Shown here piece after piece: positions 26,656 to 34,702 of a stretch of DNA of 64,000 nucleotides (positions are counted from its first letter, which is position 1; each line of letters opens with the position of its first letter). The stretch is from an uncultured Planctomycetota bacterium. Its GTDB lineage: Bacteria > Planctomycetota > Phycisphaerae > Sedimentisphaerales > UBA12454. Location of the stretch: contig CAINDG010000048.1 in the NCBI GenBank assembly GCA_903847315.1, positions 1 through 64,000 of the forward strand. The letters are read 5' to 3'. The position numbers and the translations under genes are program-made. The notes beneath the pieces are model-generated. The model made no database searches. It was not told where the DNA came from and saw nothing but the letters and a program-made list of their open reading frames with translations.

Positions 26656-27372
26656 TTAAGAAATAATCGTACCGATTTTTTCGCCTAAAAGCGATTTTGT
26701 GATATTGCCCTTCTGAAAGATGTTAAGAACAATAATCGGAATTTTATTTTCATTGCATAGACTTATGGCCGGATGGTCCATAACCCGCAGATTTTTATTC
26801 AATACGTCCTGATAAGCAAGTTTATCAAAAAGTTTTGCTTTTGGATTTTTAACCGGGTCGTCGTCATATACGCCGTCAACTTTTGTCGCCTTGATAAGAA
26901 CATCTACATCAAGCTCGGCGGCTCTAAGAGCGGCGCAGGTATCTGTGGAAAAGAACGGATTGCCGGTACCGCCTGCAAGAATTGTAACCCTGCCCTGCTC
27001 GAGATGTCTAATCGCCCTTCTTCGGATGAAAGGCTCGCAGATAGCTGAAACATCTATGGCACTTAAGACCCGCGTTGGCTGACCCATTTTTTCGAGAGTC
27101 TCCTGCAAAGCGCAGGCATTGATGACGGTGGCAAGCATTCCCATATAATCAGCGGTATGACGGGGAATATGGCTTGACTTGCTGAATGTTTCGCCGCGGA
27201 GAAAATTTCCGCCTCCGACAACAATGGCGATTTGCGTGCCGAGTTTCTGGATTTGTATTATCCGTTCGGCAATCGATGAAAGCTGTTTGCCGTCGATGCC
27301 GAACCCGCCTGATTCGCAGAAGCTTTCGCCGCTGAGCTTAAGCAGGATACGTTTGTATTTTAATTCGCCCAT
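26656..27372 (-). CDS. pyrH: UMP kinase
   Basis: A 238-residue amino-acid-kinase-fold enzyme that makes UDP from UMP, typically a hexamer regulated by GTP and UTP. Motifs are RILLKLSGESFCESGGFGI, AIVVGGGNFLRG, the HTADYMGMLATVINACAL helix and ILAGGTGNPFFSTDTCA. It is separated from tsf by a strong terminator, so pyrH-frr probably have their own promoter or depend on readthrough. Confidence 0.97.
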   Translation of the reverse strand: MGELKYKRILLKLSGESFCESGGFGIDGKQLSSIAERIIQIQKLGTQIAIVVGGGNFLRGETFSKSSHIPRHTADYMGMLATVINACALQETLEKMGQPTRVLSAIDVSAICEPFIRRRAIRHLEQGRVTILAGGTGNPFFSTDTCAALRAAELDVDVLIKATKVDGVYDDDPVKNPKAKLFDKLAYQDVLNKNLRVMDHPAISLCNENKIPIIVLNIFQKGNITKSLLGEKIGTIIS

Positions 27373-27402
27373 CCTTGTTTCCGTCTTTTAAAATAACCCT
27401 AT

Positions 27403-27431
27403 AAAAAAAGCACCGGCTTTTCCGGTGCTTT
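27403..27431 (-). terminator. strong intrinsic terminator between tsf and pyrH
   Basis: Perfect 10-bp stem AAAGCACCGG/CCGGTGCTTT (27407-27416, 27422-27431) with a 5-base loop. In the minus-strand direction of tsf it is followed by TTTTTTT. It sits 6 bases after the tsf stop codon. Confidence 0.9.
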
Positions 27432-27437
27432 ATTATA

Positions 27438-28304
27438 TTACCCGATAGCGAATCGGACAAATGTTTTTATTTTCGCAGTTCCGCCCGCCGCTGTTGCGGC
27501 ATCGGCAAGCACCTTTTCAACGGGGATTTTCTCATCTTTCACAAACCCCTGCGCCAACAGGCAGTTATCAGCGAAAAATTTCCTTATCTTGCCCTCGACA
27601 ATCTTATCGATGATGTTAGCAGGCTTGTTCTTTACCTGGTCTGCAGCAATAGCTTTTTCGCGTTCGACTACATCTGCCGGGATACCCGACGAATCAAGTG
27701 AAAGCGGATTTATCGCAGCGATGTGCATCGCAATATCTTTGGCGATAAGTTTAAACTGCTCATTGTCCGCAACGGCCTGTGAGCTTGTCTCAATTTCTAC
27801 CATAACGCCGATTTTGCCGTTGAAGTGGACATAAGTAGCTATGCTTCCTGTGTCTTTGAGCGTTAACCTGGCGTAATTTCCGACTTCGGTTTTCTCGCCT
27901 GTTTTGCTTACGCTTTCGGTAACGACCTCAGAAAACTTTTTGCCGTTTTTTGCGGTATTGAGGAAATTCTCAACGCCATCGGCGGCCTTGCAGGCAGGCA
28001 GATAATCCTTCATCGCATCGGCAACGACGAGGAACGCATCGCTCTTTGCGACAAAATCTGTTTCGCAGCAGAGGGTCGCCATCGCAGCTTCTTTTCCATC
28101 GGGACTGGCAACACATATTACTTTGCCTTCTGTTGTTTCCCTGTCGGCTCTTTTTGCAAGCGTCGCCAGACCTTTTTTCCTGAGTATGGTCATCGCCTCT
28201 TCGAGGTTTCCATTACTTTCCTCGAGGGCTTTTTTGCAATCCATCATTCCCTGCCCGCTCATTTTGCGTAATTTTACAACTACTGCCGCTGATATTTCCG
28301 CCAT
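27438..28304 (-). CDS. tsf: translation elongation factor Ts
   Basis: A 288-residue guanine-nucleotide exchange factor for EF-Tu. The N-terminal UBA-like domain reads VVKLRKMSGQGMMDCKKALEE, followed by GNLEEAMTILRKKG. The EF-Tu contact motif is CCETDFVAKSDAF. Two core subdomains follow, with AAINPLSLDSSGIP and the C-terminal LLAQGFVKDEKIPVEKVL. It lies 81 bases after rpsB with a GC-rich hairpin in the gap, and is followed directly by a terminator. Confidence 0.97.
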   Translation of the reverse strand: MAEISAAVVVKLRKMSGQGMMDCKKALEESNGNLEEAMTILRKKGLATLAKRADRETTEGKVICVASPDGKEAAMATLCCETDFVAKSDAFLVVADAMKDYLPACKAADGVENFLNTAKNGKKFSEVVTESVSKTGEKTEVGNYARLTLKDTGSIATYVHFNGKIGVMVEIETSSQAVADNEQFKLIAKDIAMHIAAINPLSLDSSGIPADVVEREKAIAADQVKNKPANIIDKIVEGKIRKFFADNCLLAQGFVKDEKIPVEKVLADAATAAGGTAKIKTFVRFAIG

Positions 28305-28344
28305 TTGAAAAAATCTCCTGAATCTAAAAATAGTATTTGTATGA

Positions 28345-28373
28345 AGGCCGTACCGGAATAAACGGTACGGCCT
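28345..28373. other. 11-bp perfect hairpin between rpsB and tsf
   Basis: Stem AGGCCGTACCG/CGGTACGGCCT (28345-28355, 28363-28373) with a 7-base loop, 12 bases after the rpsB stop. In the minus-strand direction the following bases are TCATAC rather than a T-run. It could stabilise the rpsB 3' end or attenuate tsf rather than end transcription. Confidence 0.65.
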
Positions 28374-28385
28374 GTTTTGCCGTGT

Positions 28386-29213
28386 TTAAGCCTGTGGTGC
28401 GGACTGGCTGGCAGCCGGAGCTGTCTTGGCCGGCCCTGGAGCGACTTCCGTTTCCGATTCGCCTGCCCTGGCAAGCGACCGTCTGCGGATTCGCGGCTTG
28501 TGACCATCTTCGTCCCTTGGCGCTACTCTGTGCATAGTTTTGCCCTCGGCAACAGCCGAAGCAAGCTCATTGATGATAATATCTATCGCCTTGACCGAAT
28601 CGTCATTTCCCGGTATTGCTATGTCAACTGTATCGGGGTTTGAATCGGTATCAATAATACCTATCGTGGGAACTTCCATTTTTTTGGCTTCACGAAGGGC
28701 AAGATGCTCCCTTCTTGCGTCAACAACTACGATAATACCCGGTATCTGGTTCATCTTGCGAATTCCTTCAAGGTTCGATTTGACCTTGCGAAGCTCGCGT
28801 TTGAGTGTTGAAGCGCGTTTCTTGCTTTCAGATTCAATAGAGCCGTCGGCTGCCATAGCCTCAAGCTCGTCAAGTCTTTGAATTCTCGAATGTATGGTTC
28901 TGAAATTCGTAAGCGTGCCGCCCAGCCATCTGCTGGTTACATAATGCATACCTGTAGTTTCGGCAGCGGTTTTTACCGCCTTTTGCGCCTGCCTTTTTGT
29001 GCCGACAAAGACAACATCCTTGCCACTTGATACAATATCCTTCAAAAGCTTTTTGGCCAGGATAATGCCCTTAAGTGTCTCACGGACATTGATGATATGA
29101 ACCATCCCTCTGCGGGCATAGACATACGGTTTCATTTTGGGATTCCATCGGCTGACGGTATGACCAAAATGCACACCGGCAGTTATCAAATTACGAGCCA
29201 AATCGTTCGCCAC
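28386..29213 (-). CDS. rpsB: 30S ribosomal protein S2
   Basis: A 275-residue S2 protein with LITAGVHFGHTVSRWNPKMKPYVY-type start motif, VGTKRQAQKAV, TSRWLGGTLTNFRTI and IGIIDTDSNPDTVDIAIPGNDDS. The last 45 residues or so are a species-specific Arg/Ala/Pro-rich tail. The start is GTG at 29213 with a perfect GGAGG 9 bases upstream. A good promoter lies at 29278-29306. It is followed by tsf. Confidence 0.97.
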   Translation of the reverse strand: MANDLARNLITAGVHFGHTVSRWNPKMKPYVYARRGMVHIINVRETLKGIILAKKLLKDIVSSGKDVVFVGTKRQAQKAVKTAAETTGMHYVTSRWLGGTLTNFRTIHSRIQRLDELEAMAADGSIESESKKRASTLKRELRKVKSNLEGIRKMNQIPGIIVVVDARREHLALREAKKMEVPTIGIIDTDSNPDTVDIAIPGNDDSVKAIDIIINELASAVAEGKTMHRVAPRDEDGHKPRIRRRSLARAGESETEVAPGPAKTAPAASQSAPQA

Positions 29214-29277
29214 TAAATATGACCTCCAAAAACGGTAACTTTATTTATATTGTCTCCACAAAATTAGAGAACAAAGC

Positions 29278-29306
29278 AGTTTACTTTACTTGGTTATCAC
29301 TGTCAA
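29278..29306 (-). promoter_or_regulatory. sigma70-type promoter for rpsB-tsf
   Basis: On the minus strand TTGACA (29306-29301) and TAAACT (29283-29278) are separated by exactly 17 bases. The -35 is a full consensus match and the -10 matches at 4 of 6. Predicted transcription would begin about 60 bases before the GTG of rpsB. Confidence 0.65.
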
Positions 29307-29381
29307 GTTTTTTTGTCTGGTTTAATAATACACAAAAAGCCTCTTGTTTCTTTGTTTTTTGCTCGATTTTTGCTGATTTTG

Positions 29382-29390
29382 TGGTATAAT
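29382..29390 (+). promoter_or_regulatory. extended -10 promoter candidate (TGGTATAAT)
   Basis: A perfect TATAAT at 29385-29390 preceded by TG at the extended -10 position. There is no good -35 at the usual spacing. It points toward the broken gene at 29506. Confidence 0.4.
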
Positions 29391-29505
29391 ACGTCCTATA
29401 AATAGCAGATAGCTGTCTATAAGTCAGCAAATAATCTAAATTGAAGCAAGAAGAAGGTGTTTTTTACAGGCAGGAGAAGAAAGTATTTCCGCGTTTTTGC
29501 AGGGG

Positions 29506-29805
29506 ATGTTGATTGCAGTTTTTTTGGCAAATCCATTTTTAGCCATTTCTGCCGGCCAATCTGAAGATGTCGTTACGCCCTACAGTTTAACTAATCCAAT
29601 GCTTGGTTCTTATTCTGATGTTGATAAATTACATAACGGTACCGGTTTGTGGTCTTCAAATTACTATAACGACCTGAATTCAAATAATAAACATGACACG
29701 GGTGGGCCCTTCTCTGACACTGCTCAGACCGGATGAAAACAAGCGGCCGACAACTCCTGCCGGCTTGCCTCGGCCTGCAATATGCTCAATACGAGCAAAA
29801 CATAA
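29506..29805 (+). pseudogene. decayed secreted protein gene (papain/C39-like peptidase remnant)
   Basis: The frame starts at an ATG at 29506 with a signal-peptide-like stretch (MLIAVFLANPFLAISAGQ), preceded by AGGGG. It reads about 76 codons to a TGA at 29734. Reading through in the same frame gives KQAADNSCRLASACNML and a second stop at 29803. The phrase ADNSCRLASACNML resembles the catalytic Cys segment 'DNxCWxAxASNxL' of secreted cysteine-peptidase-like proteins (Trp replaced by Arg here). The rest of such a domain, with its His and Asp, is absent. I read it as a truncated, stop-interrupted remnant; a real 76-residue secreted peptide is the alternative. Confidence 0.55.
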
Positions 29806-29915
29806 AGCGTAGAGCAAGATACGTACGATTTTTCTGTTGAATAGAAATCAAATCTGAAATAAAATGCAATCGCTGTCTGTATAATAAGTTACCATAATTT
29901 CATACGGATTGAAAT
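29806..29915 (+). other. gap upstream of the sigma-region-2 fusion gene
   Basis: No gene or clear promoter seen. The bases just before the ATG at 29916 lack a strong Shine-Dalgarno. Confidence 0.4.
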
Positions 29916-31646
29916 ATGGCCAAAGCCAATTCAGAACCCCAGCGAGACCCGCTGGTAACTCTTGCCGCTGCCGATAGTTCGGCTTTTATTCTGCTTTACG
30001 ACATATATTACGAAAAAGTATTTCGGTACTGCGCCAATCGTCTGCGTTCAAAACAGATTTCTGAAGATATAACCAGTATGGTTTTTATATCCGCCGCCCG
30101 GAATATCCGCAGGTTTGGAGGCAAAACAAGAACGGAATTTATCGACTGGCTTTATACTATCGCAGCGGCGGAGATAGAGAGATGCTTAAAAGAAAAACAA
30201 TTCGCGGAACTCGTAAAAAAATCCGAATCGGAATCAGTCGAGGCTCCGGACGTCGGCCAGAAAGAAAAACTTCGCGCGAAAATTCTTTCTGTATTCGATT
30301 CGGCAGACAAAAATATCGGCAGAATATTTTTTTATATTACGGCAGTTGTAATTATTTTGATAGCAGCAGGCATATCGCTTCGGCCCGGCAAAATTTCTAA
30401 AAAAACCGCAGTTTCCACAATACCAAAATCCCGTTCCGAAACGCCAAAACCGCCTAATGCTGCTCCTGCAAAGATTATTAACCTAAATGCAGGAAAGCCG
30501 GCTGCTGCTGCCGAACAGTCAAAAACTATTCCCGCCGCCGCGGCTGAAAAAAAAATAAAACAGATGCCGCCGAAAATCGAATTTGGCGGAATCGTCAAAA
30601 ATCAGCAGCTTAAACCGATAGAAGACGCAACGGTAAGGGTACTTGCCAGGTTTGTCGACGATGCGAACAAACCTAATATTAGTCTGGTCGGCACATTTAC
30701 AACGGACGCCAACGGTATCTGGCGGTGCGAGTCGCTTCCCGAAGGAACATATCAAGCCTCAATAATGGTAACGCATCCCGATTATATCCAGCCGGAAAAT
30801 CCTCCGCCGGCAACTATCGAACAGTTAAAAAACTTTTCTTTTATTACAATCCTTGAAAAAGGCATTACGGTTATCGGAAGAGCAGTCGATTCAGGACAGA
30901 AACCGCTGCCGGCAACTATAATCAGAGGTCCTTTCAACAGCGAAAACAAAAAGAACCAAATCTGTGATGCAAACGGCTGGTTCCGCTTCGCTAATGTTAC
31001 GCCGGGCATTGAAGTATTTACCGCTCAGTGCGCCGGAGCCACGCCGCAGATAAAGCCAGTTGACGTCAAGACTGGTATGCCGCCGATTATTTTTACTCTC
31101 GAACCTGCAAATATTATCCGCGGAAAAGTTGTTGACGTTAATAATGTACCAATAAAAGATGTTTTGGTCGCGGTCTCGTCATGGCAAGGGATTGAGGCAT
31201 TGAACTTTAAAACAAAAACCGATGCCAATGGCTTTTTCGAATGGGCGGACGCACCGGCCGATGAAGTTTCCTTCGATATACACAAAAGCGGCTATATGAG
31301 CATTCGCAATTTCGCGATGAAAAGCGAAAGCGATTATACAATAACACTTCTGCCGCCGTTTAGAATCAGCGGCAGCGTAACATGCAGTGAACCCAATCGG
31401 CCGATAGAAACGTTTATAATAACGCTCGGCTACTACTTCGATAAAGACAAAATCGACTGGCAGGACGCAAATTCGATTATATTCTCCGGCAAGAAATACG
31501 AACTGGCAGTAACCGAACCTCTCGACTTCCAGTTAAAAATACAGACCACCGGTTTCCAGCCCGCTCAATCGCCTGTTTTGAATTCCGAACAGAACCTCAC
31601 CAAATATGATTTTATTCTCAAACCGATAAAGGCCGCCCAAAATTAA
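29916..31646 (+). CDS. sigma-70 region 2 domain fused through a membrane helix to four beta-sandwich (carboxypeptidase-regulatory/CnaB-like) domains
   Basis: A 576-residue protein. Residues about 11-95 match ECF sigma region 2: DSSAFILLYDIYYEKVFRYC, then ISEDITSMVFISAARNIRRF, then FIDWLYTIAAAEIERCLKEK. Region 4, which reads -35 elements, is absent. Residues 136-155 form a membrane helix (RIFFYITAVVIILIAAGISL). A Pro/Lys/Ala-rich linker follows, then four repeats of the 'G-x-V-x-x-x-x-x-x-P-I-x-x-A/V-x-V' type near residues 226, 312, 395 and 487, e.g. IIRGKVVDVNNVPIKDVLV. Topology predicts the sigma-like domain in the cytoplasm and the beta domains outside. It could be a membrane-tethered regulator, a sigma antagonist, or a released transcription factor. 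No anti-sigma gene is adjacent. Confidence 0.8.
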   Translation: MAKANSEPQRDPLVTLAAADSSAFILLYDIYYEKVFRYCANRLRSKQISEDITSMVFISAARNIRRFGGKTRTEFIDWLYTIAAAEIERCLKEKQFAELVKKSESESVEAPDVGQKEKLRAKILSVFDSADKNIGRIFFYITAVVIILIAAGISLRPGKISKKTAVSTIPKSRSETPKPPNAAPAKIINLNAGKPAAAAEQSKTIPAAAAEKKIKQMPPKIEFGGIVKNQQLKPIEDATVRVLARFVDDANKPNISLVGTFTTDANGIWRCESLPEGTYQASIMVTHPDYIQPENPPPATIEQLKNFSFITILEKGITVIGRAVDSGQKPLPATIIRGPFNSENKKNQICDANGWFRFANVTPGIEVFTAQCAGATPQIKPVDVKTGMPPIIFTLEPANIIRGKVVDVNNVPIKDVLVAVSSWQGIEALNFKTKTDANGFFEWADAPADEVSFDIHKSGYMSIRNFAMKSESDYTITLLPPFRISGSVTCSEPNRPIETFIITLGYYFDKDKIDWQDANSIIFSGKKYELAVTEPLDFQLKIQTTGFQPAQSPVLNSEQNLTKYDFILKPIKAAQN

Positions 31647-31664
31647 GCTTTTCGGCCTTTTTTT
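31628..31664 (+). terminator. candidate intrinsic terminator after the sigma-like fusion gene
   Basis: AAAGGCCG (31628-31635) and CGGCCTTT (31653-31660) form an 8-bp stem with a 17-base loop, followed by TTTT. The stem begins inside the last codons of the gene. Confidence 0.6.
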
Positions 31665-31665
31665 G

Positions 31666-33261
31666 TCATTCCTTCGCTCCGGCTTTTTCAAGCAGTTGCA
31701 CAATATCTGTGTGTTTTTTATATTTTGCATAAGACAAAGCGGTTATACCATTAGTCTCTTTTTTGGTATTGATCTCAGCATCATTCTCTATGAGGAGTTT
31801 AACAATTTCTGTATGGCCGTTCACCACCGCCGTGATCAGGATTGTTCCGCCATCTCTATCTCTTGCATTGATCTCAGCACCATTTTCTATGAGGAGCTTA
31901 GCAATTACCGTATACCCCATCTTTGCAGCTATCATCAGAGGAGTCCGCTGGCTGCCGCCACCGAGCATAACACCTTCGTCCTCGTACGTTAATTCCCCGG
32001 GCAGATGGCAGTACCCTCTTATGTTTGGATCAGAACCCTTTTGTAAGAGGATTTCCACGACCTCCGTATGGCCTTCCTGTGCTGCCTTTATCAGTGCAGT
32101 TGCGCCGGCGCTTTCCTTCACATTTACATCCGCGCCCTTTTCCAGCAAAGACTCGACGATTCCCATATGGTCGTTTCGTGCTGCCGCCATCAGGGCCGTT
32201 ACGCCGTGGTTGGTTTTCGCATTGACGTCAGCACCCTTTTCCAAAAGGAGCTTGACGACCTCCGTATGGCCTTCCTCCGATGCATTCCACAGGGCAGTTA
32301 TGCCGGTATCAGCTTTCTTCACATTTACATCAGCGCCCTTTTCCAAAAGCAGCTTGACGACCTCCGTATGGCCTTGCTGCGACGCTATCCACAGGGCAGT
32401 TATGCCATCTGTGGTTCTTTTCACATTTACATCAGCACCCTTTTCCAAAAGAAGCTTTACGACATCCGTATGACCTTCTTGCGCCGCCATCCACAGGGCA
32501 GTTACGCCTATATCGGTTACCTTCGCATTTACATCGGCACCCTTTTCCAAAAGGAGTTTGACGACCTCCGTATGGCCGTTATGCGCCGCTGGAATCAGGG
32601 CGGTTGTGCCGTACTTGTCTTTTGCGTTAACATCAGCGCCCTTTTCCAGAAGGAACTGAACAATTTCGGCGTGACCATTTTTCGCCGCTGTCATCAGGGC
32701 AGTTGTGGCGCACTTACCTTTACCATTAACTTTAACACCCTTTTTCACCAAAGACTTTACGATTTCCATACGCCCGTTTTGTGCTGCCGCCATCAGGGTT
32801 GTTATTCCATCTTTGCCATTAACTCCGGCGCCCTTTTCCAGCAAAGACTCGACGATTCCCATATGGTCGTTTCGTGCTGCCGCCATCAGGGCCGTTGTGC
32901 CGTCGTTAGCCCTCGCGCTGACATCAGCGTCTCTTCCCAGAAGGAGTATGACGACTTCCGTATAACCTTTCCCCGCTGCCTCATACAGAGCCGTAGCACC
33001 CTTGTTTGTCTTGGCGCTGACATCGGCACCCTTTTCCAGCAGGAGCTTTACGATTTTCGTATGGCCGTTCTGCACCGCCCACAACAGGGCGGTTGCACCA
33101 TTAGCGGTGTCTTTGGTGTTGATGTCAGCACCGGCAACCAGAAGGGTTTTCACGGCCGGGAGATTGTCATCTTTTGCGGCTCGGAGCAATCGAGCATTCT
33201 TATCTGGCACATCCTTATTGGCAAAGGTCGCACGTATCAGAGACAACAGGCTCCACTTCAT
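31666..33261 (-). CDS. ankyrin repeat protein (15 repeats)
   Basis: A 531-residue protein made almost entirely of about 15 ankyrin units of 32-34 residues, with consensus GxTALxxAAxxGHTEVVKLLLEKGADVNAK. One unit (about residue 400) carries a 20-residue insertion (YCHLPGELTYEDEGVMLGG). No signal peptide, membrane helix or enzyme domain is seen, so it is likely a cytoplasmic protein-binding scaffold. The start has AGGAG 7 bases before the ATG. Several repeats are nearly identical in DNA, including a 69-base exact duplicate. It converges on the sigma-like fusion gene. Confidence 0.92.
   Translation of the reverse strand: MKWSLLSLIRATFANKDVPDKNARLLRAAKDDNLPAVKTLLVAGADINTKDTANGATALLWAVQNGHTKIVKLLLEKGADVSAKTNKGATALYEAAGKGYTEVVILLLGRDADVSARANDGTTALMAAARNDHMGIVESLLEKGAGVNGKDGITTLMAAAQNGRMEIVKSLVKKGVKVNGKGKCATTALMTAAKNGHAEIVQFLLEKGADVNAKDKYGTTALIPAAHNGHTEVVKLLLEKGADVNAKVTDIGVTALWMAAQEGHTDVVKLLLEKGADVNVKRTTDGITALWIASQQGHTEVVKLLLEKGADVNVKKADTGITALWNASEEGHTEVVKLLLEKGADVNAKTNHGVTALMAAARNDHMGIVESLLEKGADVNVKESAGATALIKAAQEGHTEVVEILLQKGSDPNIRGYCHLPGELTYEDEGVMLGGGSQRTPLMIAAKMGYTVIAKLLIENGAEINARDRDGGTILITAVVNGHTEIVKLLIENDAEINTKKETNGITALSYAKYKKHTDIVQLLEKAGAKE
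32132..32200. repeat. 69-base exact direct repeat within the ankyrin gene, copy A
   Basis: Identical to 32828-32896. The two copies encode the same ankyrin unit core (ALMAAARNDHMGIVESLLEKGA) and are 696 bases apart. The identity at third codon positions points to recent duplication or gene conversion. Confidence 0.85.
32828..32896. repeat. 69-base exact direct repeat within the ankyrin gene, copy B
   Basis: Partner of 32132-32200. Recombination between the copies would delete about seven ankyrin repeats in frame (696 bases = 232 codons). Confidence 0.85.
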
Positions 33262-33452
33262 AAGATTCTCCTTTTCATTTTACAAAACAGCCATCACCGT
33301 ATTGCTCGGCAAACCTTCGCCGGATTAATTTTTGATATTTTCTTCTGTTGTTGCCGTTCCTCGCTGCATACAAAATTATATTCTTTTTCTTTTCAAACTC
33401 AACGACAAAATTCTCTGCTTAAATAAATCATCGTAATCCGCGTAATCAGTGA

Positions 33453-34619
33453 TTAAAAATTTTGTATCTGGCTATCGACTATTGCTTTGCATAACAAGTC
33501 TATTTGTTCTTTTGTATGGTCGGATTGAACGGAAATTCTCAGTCTTGCCGTGCCGGGCGCTACCGTCGGCGGGCGAATCGCTACGACAAAAAATCCTTTC
33601 TCGAAAAGCTGTTTTGAGATTTCCAAAGTCTTTTTGTTGTCGCCGATAATGACAGGAATTATATGACTTGTGCTTGCGCCTGTATCAAGACCGAGATTTT
33701 TTAATTTTTCTCTTAAATAATCGGCGTTTTCTTTTAATCTTTTCCTTTTATCTTTTGCATTTTTGATAATTTCGATTGCACAAAGAGCGGCGGCGGAATT
33801 TGCAGGCGACGGCGCGGTTGTATAAATAAACGGTCTTGCCTTGTTAATCAGATAATCGATTACGCATCTATCGGCTGCGACAAACCCGCCGCTGCAGCCG
33901 GCGGATTTGCTCAACGTCGCAATGACAATGTCAATTTCATTCAGCAATCCGAGTTCTTCGGCAAGTCCCGCCCCGCTATCGCCCATACAGCCAAAGGCGT
34001 GAGCCTCATCGATAATTAAATACGCGTTATATTTTTTCTTCAATTCGACAAGTTTTTTCAGATGGGCAAAATCGCCATCCATTGAAAAAACAGTTTCAGT
34101 AACAATAAATTTGCGGTTGTATTCGCTGGAAGCAAGAAATTTTTCAATTTTGTCGAATTGTGTCCTGTGATAGGTTCTAAATTCCGCTTGTGAACCTTGA
34201 GCGGCATCGACAATCGAGGCGTGGTCGATTTTGTCGAGCAATATCAAATCTCCCTTTTGCGGAATAGTCTGCAAAACGGCAAGATTTGTCATATAACCAG
34301 AAGGAAAAACGAGGGCGGCCTGCTTGCCGAACATTTGCGCCAATTTTTCTTCCAGTTCGATATGAGGCCTGATTGTGCCGCTGATGAGCCTTGAGGCGGC
34401 GGAGCCGCAGCCGAATTTGTCCATCGCGTTTTTGGCGGCGGCGATAATTTGCGGGTTATTTGCCAGATTAAGGTAGTTATTGCTGCAAAACAGCACTTTC
34501 TCGGCATTTCCGATACGTATTACTGTGCCGCAGACAGAATCGATACAGACCGGAACTCTGAGCAAATCCTTTTTCTTAAGCTCGTTAAGCTCGTTTCTGA
34601 TAAAATCAAAATCTGTCAT
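33453..34619 (-). CDS. bioF: alpha-oxoamine synthase, probably 8-amino-7-oxononanoate synthase
   Basis: A 388-residue PLP enzyme of the BioF/Kbl group that condenses an acyl-CoA with an amino acid. Motifs are LFCSNNYLNLANNP, GCGSAASRLISGT, ALVFPSGYMTNLAVL, the cofactor Asp in LIIDEAHAFGCMGDSG, and the PLP Lys in IATLSKSAGCSGGF. Alternatives within the family are glycine C-acetyltransferase and serine palmitoyltransferase. No other biotin genes are adjacent, so the substrate remains open. It has its own start upstream of the ankyrin gene, on the same strand. Confidence 0.82.
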   Translation of the reverse strand: MTDFDFIRNELNELKKKDLLRVPVCIDSVCGTVIRIGNAEKVLFCSNNYLNLANNPQIIAAAKNAMDKFGCGSAASRLISGTIRPHIELEEKLAQMFGKQAALVFPSGYMTNLAVLQTIPQKGDLILLDKIDHASIVDAAQGSQAEFRTYHRTQFDKIEKFLASSEYNRKFIVTETVFSMDGDFAHLKKLVELKKKYNAYLIIDEAHAFGCMGDSGAGLAEELGLLNEIDIVIATLSKSAGCSGGFVAADRCVIDYLINKARPFIYTTAPSPANSAAALCAIEIIKNAKDKRKRLKENADYLREKLKNLGLDTGASTSHIIPVIIGDNKKTLEISKQLFEKGFFVVAIRPPTVAPGTARLRISVQSDHTKEQIDLLCKAIVDSQIQNF

Positions 34620-34702
34620 TTTTTGTTTTCTAATTGAAAATGCCGGACATATTACGATATTATATGATAAGAGATATTAAGACAATAATTTTTGGATAAT
34701 AT

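Noticed and set aside
32068-33426. A 452-codon plus-strand frame opposite the ankyrin gene
   Set aside because: Its apparent internal repeats are the reverse complement of the ankyrin repeats. No independent start signal or family was seen.
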